A program made the translations under genes and the position numbers. From contig CABUMZ010000018.1 in the NCBI GenBank assembly GCA_902492825.1, forward strand, positions 1 through 20,017: 20,017 bases of DNA. Direction: 5' to 3'. The DNA is from an uncultured Collinsella sp. (lineage in GTDB: Bacteria; Actinomycetota; Coriobacteriia; Coriobacteriales; Coriobacteriaceae). Below are positions 1 through 5,918 of the stretch, piece by piece; position 1 is the stretch's first letter; each line of letters begins with the position of its first letter. The notes beneath the pieces are model-generated. The model saw only the letters and a program-made list of their open reading frames with translations, searched no databases and was not told where the DNA came from.

Positions 1-1192
1 CGCCGCCAGCGGCACCGCCGATGATCTGGGCGAGCCACAGCTTCTTGTTCTGCACGAGCATACCGAACAGGGTGGGCTCGATGATGGCGGACAGGGCGAT
101 GGAGATAACACCGGTCATGGAGAAGGTCCTGAGCTTCTGGTCGCGGGCCTTCAGGAACACGCCCAGGGCGCAGCCGATCACGCCGAAGTTGCAGGCGAAG
201 GTGAACGGGCAGATGTAGTCGTAACCAACCGTGGCGATGTTGTTGATCATGATGGGGTTCACGGCCCAGTGGATACCCATGGACACGAGCACCGACCAAC
301 CGCCGCCGACCAGGATGCCGGCAAGCACGGAGCTGCGCTCGATGAGCCAGTTGACCACGAAGCCGATGCCCTCGCCGGCGTACACGCCCAGCGGGCCGAT
401 CACGATCATGGTGAGGGGAACCATCACGAGCAGGGACACGGCGGGCAGCACGACGAGCTTGAGCATCTCGGAGACGTGCTCATCGAGCCACTTATACAGG
501 AACGAATAGGCCCAGGAGGCGAGAATCGCCGGGATAACCGTGGAGTTGTAGCTCATAAGCACTACGGGGATGCCGAACAGGTCGGTCATGGCCCCGTTGC
601 CCGTGTCGCCCATAAGAGCGATAAAGTCCGGGTACAGCAGGCAGGCGCAGATGAGTGCCGACAGGTAGGGGCTGGCACCGAAGCGCTTACCGGCCGAGAA
701 GCCAAGAAGCACCGGCAAGAAGTAGAACACGCTCATGGCCAAGGTGTACAGGATGGTGTAGGTGCCCGAGCCCTCGGCAATGATGCCGAGCTGGGCGGCC
801 AGGATGACAAAGCCGCGCAGGATACCGGAGCCGGCCATCGCGGGCAGCAGCGGGGCAAAGATGCCGGAGATCGCGGAGAAGACCTGGCTGACGATGCTCT
901 CGCCCTCGTCCTTGGTAGCAGCGGAGATCTCCGCGCCCGAGCCCTTGACCAGCGGCTCAAACTTCTCGTACAGCTTCGGGACCTCAGTGCCGATGAGAAC
1001 CTGGTACTGACCAGCCTTGTTCAGCGTGTTCACAACGCCTTCGACTTCCTTGACCGCAGCGTCGTCACAAGCCGCGTCGTCCTTGAGATTGAGGCGCAGG
1101 CGCGTCGCGCAGTGCGTCATTCCCGAGATGTTCTCGGGACCACCGACGGCGTCCAGAATCCCCTGAGCCATCGCGTTCCAGTCGCGTTTCAT
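1..1192 (-). CDS. PTS transporter EIIBC, beta-glucoside type (partial, C-terminus off the left edge)
   Basis: Phosphotransferase-system permease that would import and phosphorylate a sugar, probably a beta-glucoside, at the membrane. The 397 visible codons begin MKRDWNAMAQG. They carry a type-1 EIIB domain (about residues 1-85) with the phospho-acceptor Cys28 in GMTHCATRLRL. From about residue 100 there is a hydrophobic EIIC domain with the stretch FYFLPVLLGFSAGKRFG, typical of the Glc/beta-glucoside superfamily. The equivalent of the GITEPALFG signature appears as AIIEPTLFG. The frame is open at the window edge, so an EIIA domain cannot be judged. The start is set by GGGAGG six bases ahead of the ATG; this ribosome-binding site overlaps the stop of the upstream isomerase gene, so the two are probably co-transcribed and translationally coupled. 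The class is secure from the motifs; the exact sugar is inferred. Confidence 0.9.
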   Translation of the reverse strand, partial: MKRDWNAMAQGILDAVGGPENISGMTHCATRLRLNLKDDAACDDAAVKEVEGVVNTLNKAGQYQVLIGTEVPKLYEKFEPLVKGSGAEISAATKDEGESIVSQVFSAISGIFAPLLPAMAGSGILRGFVILAAQLGIIAEGSGTYTILYTLAMSVFYFLPVLLGFSAGKRFGASPYLSALICACLLYPDFIALMGDTGNGAMTDLFGIPVVLMSYNSTVIPAILASWAYSFLYKWLDEHVSEMLKLVVLPAVSLLVMVPLTMIVIGPLGVYAGEGIGFVVNWLIERSSVLAGILVGGGWSVLVSMGIHWAVNPIMINNIATVGYDYICPFTFACNFGVIGCALGVFLKARDQKLRTFSMTGVISIALSAIIEPTLFGMLVQNKKLWLAQIIGGAAGG

Positions 1193-1195
1193 TGG

Positions 1196-2134
1196 TTACC
1201 TCCCCATTGCGCAGAAGAGCTCGCGGACAAGCTCGGCTGCCTTAATCGCGTCGTTTGCATCGATAACGGATTGGATCTTCTCCATGCCTACGGTCTCGAT
1301 TGCATCGTTGAGCAGATGAATCATCTGGTCGTTCTGCGTAGCCTCGCCGGCAGCGGGTTCGATGACCGGGAACGTGTCGAAGTAGATCGCGCTGTCGTAC
1401 CCGTGCTTCTTCACGTAGTAGAGGAACTCGAGGGTCTTCACCGGCGTGGACGTACCAATCATAAGGCCATCATCGAAGCGACCGTTGCCGTCGTTTAGGT
1501 GAATGCCGTAGAGCTTGCCCTCGCGGCCGAACAGGTCGACGGCCATGGCGGGGTTCTCGTGCTTCATGAGCATGTGGCAGTAGTCCAGCGTGACGCCCAG
1601 GTTCGGGCGGTCTGCAGCGTTGAGGATCATGCCGGTCATGCCCATGGAGTCGATGAACGCGTACGCGCGCTCCTCGTAGGGTTTGTACTCGATCGAGATC
1701 TTGAGGTCGGGCGCATAATCGCAGACCTTCTGGAATGCGGCTACGAGCTGGTCGAAGACGCGAGCATAGGCGATCTGGAAGCTGTAGTCGAAACCGTCGT
1801 GGCCGAGCCAGATGGTCACCGTGTTGCCACCGGCAGTGCGGCAGTAGTCGCACGCCTCGTAGCAGAGCTCAAGGGCTTCCGCGGCAAGGGCATCATCGGC
1901 ATTGCCCAGGTCACCGTTGAGGAACGCGTTGCGGAAGCGCAGCGCGCAGCCGTTCAGCTGCAGTTCGTGAGCTGCGAGCTTGGCGGCCATGTCCTCCGCC
2001 GTGACACCTGTGCAGTGCTCGGGGTAGTTGAGGTCGACGTGCGTGAGGCCCACGCTCTGGAACTCCGCGAACACGCGATCAAGATTCTTGTCGCCATCGC
2101 GAAAATAGGAGTTGATACGAGTTGCAAGCTTCAT
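1196..2134 (-). CDS. Sugar phosphate isomerase/epimerase-like TIM-barrel protein
   Basis: A 312-residue protein of the AP-endonuclease-2-like (xylose-isomerase-like) TIM-barrel superfamily, which isomerises or epimerises sugars or sugar phosphates with a divalent metal. Probable metal ligands sit at strand ends: Glu149 in SIEYKP, Asp184 in TLDYCHML, His212 in YGIHLNDGNG and Asp253 in YFDTFPV. The open frame runs 43 codons further upstream. I chose the ATG of MKLATRINSYF because it has AAAGGA upstream and because the extension is basic and unlike a TIM-barrel N-terminus. The stop lies 3 nt before the EIIBC start, so it is the first gene of a sugar operon and may process the imported sugar. The substrate cannot be read from the sequence. 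Confidence 0.85.
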   Translation of the reverse strand: MKLATRINSYFRDGDKNLDRVFAEFQSVGLTHVDLNYPEHCTGVTAEDMAAKLAAHELQLNGCALRFRNAFLNGDLGNADDALAAEALELCYEACDYCRTAGGNTVTIWLGHDGFDYSFQIAYARVFDQLVAAFQKVCDYAPDLKISIEYKPYEERAYAFIDSMGMTGMILNAADRPNLGVTLDYCHMLMKHENPAMAVDLFGREGKLYGIHLNDGNGRFDDGLMIGTSTPVKTLEFLYYVKKHGYDSAIYFDTFPVIEPAAGEATQNDQMIHLLNDAIETVGMEKIQSVIDANDAIKAAELVRELFCAMGR

Positions 2135-2170
2135 GCTTCTACGTCCTTTACCTTCGTCCTTGATCGTTTC

Positions 2171-2184
2171 TGCTCGTTCGAGCA
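2171..2184. promoter_or_regulatory. 14-nt palindrome in the leader of the sugar operon
   Basis: TGCTCG-TT-CGAGCA is a 6-bp perfect inverted repeat around two bases. It lies about 37 nt upstream of the isomerase start and downstream of the proposed promoter, where a repressor of the LacI/GntR kind could bind. It could also be a small RNA hairpin. The function is inferred from position only. Confidence 0.35.
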
Positions 2185-2250
2185 CCTGATCTATATCCGT
2201 AATTCGATAAGGGCCGCAGCCTGCGCGCCGGGGCTTACCCTGTGACATGT

Positions 2251-2279
2251 AGATTACTGCCACGTAAGTTCATTTTCAA
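2251..2279 (-). promoter_or_regulatory. Possible sigma70-type promoter of the sugar operon
   Basis: Read on the minus strand: TTGAAA, 17-bp spacer, TAATCT. The -35 is good and the -10 is weak (3 of 6). It would give a leader of about 110 nt before the isomerase ATG. T-rich tracts lie directly upstream of the -35. It is the best match in the region, but still tentative. Confidence 0.35.
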
Positions 2280-2320
2280 TCAGTATTTTTCATTCTTTTT
2301 CTCATTGTGTCAGAGTTTTT
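2273..2320. promoter_or_regulatory. Phased A/T-tracts upstream of the sugar-operon promoter
   Basis: T-runs start at 2273, 2286, 2296 and 2316 on the plus strand (A-runs for minus-strand transcription), most within a TTTTTC context. The last three are spaced 10 and 20 nt apart, close to one and two helical turns. Such phased tracts bend DNA and can act as an UP element. They stand out against the GC-rich surroundings. Confidence 0.4.
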
Positions 2321-2358
2321 CACTGCAAATGGCCATCTACCTTGTGGTTTTGCTGTTA

Positions 2359-2380
2359 ATCAAGTTTGACCATTCTTGAT
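2359..2380. promoter_or_regulatory. Inverted repeat ATCAAG-N10-CTTGAT, possible operator
   Basis: Two perfect 6-bp half-sites separated by 10 nt, in the AT-rich intergenic region between the divergent sugar operon and mgtA. The 16-nt half-site repeat distance could suit a dimeric regulator or activator site upstream of the sugar operon. No regulator gene adjoins it, so the role is a guess. Confidence 0.3.
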
Positions 2381-2428
2381 GCTATTTGATTTAATCTGAA
2401 CTTAACTACCGTTTACAGGCGAAAATCA

Positions 2429-2447
2429 ACCGTTCGCCGGCGACGGT
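2429..2447. repeat. Interrupted palindrome ACCGT-T-CGCC/GGCG-ACGGT
   Basis: A 9-bp stem with one bulged T and no loop, about 30 nt upstream of the proposed mgtA -35 box. It is not followed by a T-run, so it is not a normal terminator. It is a candidate operator for mgtA or just a cruciform-prone site. Confidence 0.35.
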
Positions 2448-2476
2448 GACGCAAAATGAAGAAAGCTTGCATGGGG

Positions 2477-2505
2477 TTGACACGGTAAATCCCCTCGTCA
2501 AAAAT
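2477..2505 (+). promoter_or_regulatory. Probable mgtA promoter
   Basis: TTGACA (perfect -35), 17-bp spacer, AAAAAT (4 of 6 for -10). Transcription from here would start near 2512. That gives mgtA a 5' leader of about 300 nt that includes the short ORF at 2572-2643. Such a long leader is unusual for this compact region and suggests post-initiation control. Confidence 0.55.
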
Positions 2506-2571
2506 ACGGGCGGATTGAAACGGGTACAAGGTACCTGGAGCGCACTGCGCCCGGCCTTAAGGAGGTGTGCC

Positions 2572-2643
2572 ATGAAAGGCAGTCATAGTCGAAAAACCTG
2601 CATGTCGCCCTCGGCACGCCGCGAGGATTCCCCGTTCGCATAA
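2572..2643 (+). CDS. Candidate 23-residue leader peptide of mgtA
   Basis: A short ORF starting MKGSHSRKTC and ending REDSPFA, preceded by AAGGAGGTG at 2559-2567, an almost ideal ribosome-binding site with 4-nt spacing. It is basic, rich in Ser and Arg, and has two Pro codons and no membrane segment. It lies within the long mgtA leader, 169 nt before the mgtA start, followed by alternative hairpins. In Salmonella the mgtA leader also encodes a short peptide (MgtL) whose translation controls transcription into mgtA. The sequences are not alike, so this is an analogy. I do not recognise the peptide itself. That it is translated is well supported by the ribosome-binding site; that it regulates is inferred. 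Confidence 0.5.
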   Translation: MKGSHSRKTCMSPSARREDSPFA

Positions 2644-2645
2644 AC

Positions 2646-2764
2646 GCCAGTAGCCGATCGTTGGCACTCATTCACGAGCACGAGCACCGTAAAACTCACC
2701 ACAAAGCCGCCCGTCCTCTTTACGGGGATTCGCGAGCATGACGTGAGCGACATCTAGGTTTTTT
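2646..2764 (+). promoter_or_regulatory. Attenuator-like region of the mgtA leader
   Basis: After the short ORF come a small hairpin (2646-2650 with 2661-2665), then two competing stems that share the same right arm. CCGTAAA at 2687-2693 can pair with TTTACGG at 2719-2725, while CCCGT at 2710-2714 can pair with ACGGG at 2722-2726. A further weak stem (TCGC/GCGA) precedes a run of six T at 2759-2764. Mutually exclusive stems followed by a T-run are the layout of transcription attenuation. I could not match it to the M-box Mg2+ riboswitch consensus. Confidence 0.35.
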
Positions 2765-2812
2765 GAAGCAAATACGACACGTACGCTAACTCCCTTCAAC
2801 AAGGAGGACCCT

Positions 2813-5581
2813 ATGCTGATGCTCAAAACGGCCACAGTGCTCGAAGCAATCTCCAAGCGCCGCCACACGGCGCGTCCCGCCGCCCACGCCGGCCTTAGCA
2901 AAAACACCGTCTTTGCTGTCACGCATGACGCCAAGGACACCCTAACCCTACTCGACGCCACAGCCGACGGCCTCACTGCCGACCAGGCCGAGGAGCGCTT
3001 GGACGCATACGGCGCCAACGCCATCGAGGCTCACGCCAAGACATTTTTCCGCCGCCTGGCCGACGCGTTCATCGACCCCTTTGCCGGTATCCTCGCCGCA
3101 CTCGCCCTGGTCTCGCTCTATATCGACGTCATCGCCGTGCCCGAGCCCCAGCGCGACCCCTCCACGGTCATCGTCATCGGCGTCATGCTGCTGGTATCGG
3201 GTGGCATGAAGTTTATCCAGGAAGCACGCAGCGGCAACGCAGCCGAAGCCCTTAAAGACCTGGTCTCCAACACCTGCACCGCCCTGCGCGACAGTGAGCG
3301 CATCGAGATCCCCTTTGACGAGCTGGTGCCCGGCGACATGATTCGCCTCTCCGCCGGCGACATGGTCCCGGCCGACGCGCGCATCGTCACCGCACGCGAC
3401 CTGTTTGTGATCGAGTCCGCCCTGACCGGTGAAAGCGAGGCCGTCGAGAAGACCTCGTCAGTGGCGATCATAGAGGACGCCGACGGCATGGCGCTGCCCC
3501 TCTCCGCCTGCAAGAACACCGTCTTCACCGGCACCTCCGTGCAAAACGGCACCGCGATGGCCGTCGTCGTGGCCACGGGTTCGGACACCTACCTGGGCGG
3601 CATCGCCAAGATGCTCGACGGCCGCGGCGAGAAGAGCGCCTTTGACCGCGGCGTCTCGAGCGTCTCGATGCTGCTGGTACGCCTTATGCTCGTCATGGCC
3701 CCCGCCGTCTTTATCATCAACGCCGTCACCAAGGGCAGCCCCATCGACGCGCTGCTGTTTGCGACGAGCGTGGCCGTGGGCATCACCCCGCAGATGCTCC
3801 CCGTCATCGTCACCACCAGCCTGTCGCAAGGTGCCAAGGACCTCGCGCGCCGCCAGGTCATCGTCAAGGAGCTGCCCGCTATCCAAAACCTGGGCGCCAT
3901 GGACGTACTGTGCTGCGACAAAACTGGCACGCTCACCGAGGACCGCATCGTGCTGGAGCGCTATCTCAACACCGACGGTAGCAAGGACGCGCGCGTGCTG
4001 CGCCACGCCTTCCTTAACAGCTATTTCCAGACCGACCTCAAGAACCTCATCGATCTGGCCGTCATCGATCGCGCCGACGTCACGTCTGCAAGCGCCACCC
4101 CCGACGCCACGCTGGGCCAGGCCCTACGCAGGTGCTACACCAAGGTCGACGAGGTTCCCTTCGATTTTTCGCGCCGCCGCCTGAGCGTGGTGGTCGCCGA
4201 CGAACAGGGCAAGACGCAGATGGTCACTAAGGGCGCCGCCGAGGAAATGCTCGAGGTCTGCTCTTATGTAGAAGTTGACGGCCATGCCCAGCCGCTCACC
4301 GATGAGCGCATGGCAAAGATCCGCAAGCAGGTTTCGTCCCTCAATGCCGAAGGCCTGCGCGTCATCGCCGTGGCGCAAAAGACCAACCCCCGCACCGTAG
4401 GCGAGTTTGGCATCGCCGACGAGCACGACATGGTGCTGATGGGCTTTTTGGCCTTCCTCGACCCGCCCAAGGCAAGTGCCGCGGGCGCCGTCGCCACCCT
4501 CGAGGCCAAGGGCGTGGCGGTCAAGGTCCTGACCGGCGACAACGACCGTGTCGCCGCCACGGTCTGCGAGCAGCTTGGCATCGATGCCACCAACGTGCTG
4601 CTGGGCTCCCAAATCGACGCATTCGACGACGCCGAGCTGGCCGCCCGCGCCCAGGAGACGCATCTCTTTGCCAAGCTCTCGCCACTGCAGAAGGCACGCC
4701 TGGTACGCGTCATGCGTGAGCTGCTCGGACATACCGTGGGCTTTATGGGCGATGGCATCAACGACGCCGCCGCCATGCGCGCGAGCGACTGCGGCATCTC
4801 GGTCGATTCGGCCGTCGACATTGCCAAGGAATCCGCCGATATCATCTTGCTTCAGAAGGACCTGGGCGTGCTCGAGCGCGGCATTATCGAGGGCCGCCGC
4901 ACCTATGGCAACCTGCTCAAGTACCTCAAGACCACGGTGAGCTCCAACTTTGGCAACGTGCTCTCCGTCACCGTCGCGAGCCTGTTCTTGCCGTTTTTGC
5001 CCATGAGCGCCCTGCAGTTGGTGTTGCTGTCGCTTGTCTACGAGATCGTGTGCATCGCGCTGCCGTGGGACACGGTCGACGACACCTGGACCGCCCGTCC
5101 GCGCGCCTGGGACGCCGCGTCCATCAAGGGCTTTATGCTCGAGCTGGGCCCCGTGAGCTCACTCTTTGACATTGCCACCTTTGCCGCGCTCTTCTTTGTC
5201 GTGTGCCCCGCCGCTGTGGGCTCAACCTGGTCCGAGCTTGTCTGCGCAGGCGATGCCGCCGGCATGGCGGCCTTTGCAGCGCTCTTCCAGAGCGGCTGGT
5301 TCGTCGAGTCCATGTGGTCGCAGACGCTCGTGATCCACATGCTGCGTTCTCCGCATCTGCCGAGCCCGCGTGACCACGCCGCGCCAGCGCTGTGCGTACT
5401 CACCGTGCTGGGCCTGACACTCGTCACTTGGCTGCCGGCAAGCCCCATCGCCGATGCCCTGGGGCTCATGGCATTGCCCGCGAGCTTCTTTGCGCTGCTC
5501 GTTGGTATCGTCGCCGCCTACATCGCGCTCACGCAGCTTGCCAAGCATTGCTATATCGCCCGCCACGGCGAGCTGCTGTAG
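2813..5581 (+). CDS. mgtA: Magnesium-translocating P-type ATPase
   Basis: P3B-type ATPase that imports Mg2+ across the inner membrane with ATP. It has 922 residues, against about 900 for MgtA/MgtB. Visible motifs in order: a soluble N-terminal cation-ATPase domain with LTADQAEERLDAYGANAIE; the actuator loop LTGES at 204-208; Asp369 in CCDKTGTLT, the phosphorylated residue; KGAAEEMLE in the nucleotide-binding domain; TGDN at 574-577; GDGIND ending at Asp651; and the C-terminal transmembrane block after NLLKYLKTTVSSNFGNVLSV. The segment LNSYFQTDLKNLIDLAV is specific to the Mg2+ subgroup. In transmembrane helix 4 the family's PEMLP reads PQMLP, with Gln327. The start ATG has AAGGAGGA five bases upstream. 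It is transcribed alone, behind a long leader that suggests Mg2+-dependent control. No MgtC or PhoPQ gene is nearby. Confidence 0.95.
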   Translation: MLMLKTATVLEAISKRRHTARPAAHAGLSKNTVFAVTHDAKDTLTLLDATADGLTADQAEERLDAYGANAIEAHAKTFFRRLADAFIDPFAGILAALALVSLYIDVIAVPEPQRDPSTVIVIGVMLLVSGGMKFIQEARSGNAAEALKDLVSNTCTALRDSERIEIPFDELVPGDMIRLSAGDMVPADARIVTARDLFVIESALTGESEAVEKTSSVAIIEDADGMALPLSACKNTVFTGTSVQNGTAMAVVVATGSDTYLGGIAKMLDGRGEKSAFDRGVSSVSMLLVRLMLVMAPAVFIINAVTKGSPIDALLFATSVAVGITPQMLPVIVTTSLSQGAKDLARRQVIVKELPAIQNLGAMDVLCCDKTGTLTEDRIVLERYLNTDGSKDARVLRHAFLNSYFQTDLKNLIDLAVIDRADVTSASATPDATLGQALRRCYTKVDEVPFDFSRRRLSVVVADEQGKTQMVTKGAAEEMLEVCSYVEVDGHAQPLTDERMAKIRKQVSSLNAEGLRVIAVAQKTNPRTVGEFGIADEHDMVLMGFLAFLDPPKASAAGAVATLEAKGVAVKVLTGDNDRVAATVCEQLGIDATNVLLGSQIDAFDDAELAARAQETHLFAKLSPLQKARLVRVMRELLGHTVGFMGDGINDAAAMRASDCGISVDSAVDIAKESADIILLQKDLGVLERGIIEGRRTYGNLLKYLKTTVSSNFGNVLSVTVASLFLPFLPMSALQLVLLSLVYEIVCIALPWDTVDDTWTARPRAWDAASIKGFMLELGPVSSLFDIATFAALFFVVCPAAVGSTWSELVCAGDAAGMAAFAALFQSGWFVESMWSQTLVIHMLRSPHLPSPRDHAAPALCVLTVLGLTLVTWLPASPIADALGLMALPASFFALLVGIVAAYIALTQLAKHCYIARHGELL

Positions 5582-5608
5582 CTCCACTGGCGCCACCGTC
5601 AAGGATGC

Positions 5609-5695
5609 TTGGGGTGCCGCGCCGACACGCTTTACCAAGCCGGCGACCGAAAACCACCATTAAAGGTGACGGTTAGCACGGCGCTGCATCCCCAA
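5609..5695. repeat. Long-range imperfect inverted repeat downstream of mgtA
   Basis: The arm at 5609-5624 (TTGGGGTGCCGCGCCG) matches the reverse complement of 5679-5695 with one base inserted and about one mismatch. The 54-nt interior holds no gene. It could end mgtA transcripts, though no T-run follows. It abuts the composite repeat that begins at 5697 and may be an outer part of it, but the second copy at 17834-18019 shows no counterpart. Confidence 0.35.
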
Positions 5696-5696
5696 C

Positions 5697-5753
5697 GTCT
5701 CAATCTGTAACACTTAGCCGGCAAAATCGCCTCTACCTGTTACAGATTGAGAC
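5697..5753. repeat. Composite repeat copy 1, palindromic unit A
   Basis: GTCTCAATCTGTAACA at 5697-5712 and its perfect reverse complement at 5738-5753, separated by exactly 25 nt. The spacer (5713-5737) matches the reverse complement of the spacer of unit A' at 17979-18003 at 20 of 25 positions, so the two copies are homologous and inverted. It lies between the ends of mgtA and the LuxR-type gene, with no coding content. Confidence 0.85.
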
Positions 5754-5776
5754 AAATGCAGCGGTCGCGCCGAAAT

Positions 5777-5833
5777 ATCTCAATCTGTAACATCTGGGCT
5801 CGGTTTTGCTGAGCAACTGTTACAGATCGAGAC
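5777..5833. repeat. Composite repeat copy 1, palindromic unit B
   Basis: ATCTCAATCTGTAACA at 5777-5792 pairs with TGTTACAGATCGAGAC at 5818-5833, with 14 of 16 positions complementary. The spacer is again exactly 25 nt and contains a small inner stem (GCTC/GAGC). It starts 23 nt after unit A. Confidence 0.85.
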
Positions 5834-5862
5834 AAACCGGCGGGATTGGGCTGCCTGCCTCC

Positions 5863-5901
5863 AAACCGCCACAAAGGTGTCTGTCCCCTTTGTGGCGGTT
5901 T
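5863..5901. repeat. Composite repeat copy 1, hairpin C (REP-like)
   Basis: AAACCGCCACAAAGG at 5863-5877 and its perfect complement at 5887-5901, a 15-bp stem with a 9-nt loop. The minus strand reads GGGGACAG across the loop side, recalling REP palindromes mobilised by REP-associated (RAYT) tyrosine transposases. On the plus strand a short TTTT follows, so it may also terminate mgtA transcription. It also lies 17 nt past the LuxR-type stop codon. Confidence 0.8.
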
Positions 5902-5918
5902 TGGCGTTTGCCCGGTTG

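Noticed and set aside
269..1498. Plus-strand 409-codon open frame across the PTS and isomerase genes
   Set aside because: Antisense shadow rich in His, Asp and Arg; it spans the junction of two clearly recognisable minus-strand genes.
2135..2263. N-terminal extension of the isomerase gene to 2263
   Set aside because: No ribosome-binding site there, basic non-family residues, and it would cover the promoter-leader region; AAAGGA supports the internal ATG.
2512..2812. M-box Mg2+ riboswitch in the mgtA leader
   Set aside because: I could not find the conserved M-box blocks; the short ORF with alternative stems is a better description. A covariance-model search would settle it.
5697..5833. CRISPR array from repeated GTCTCAATCTGTAACA units
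   Set aside because: The repeats are arranged as inverted pairs with only two units per site, homologous spacers and no cas genes.
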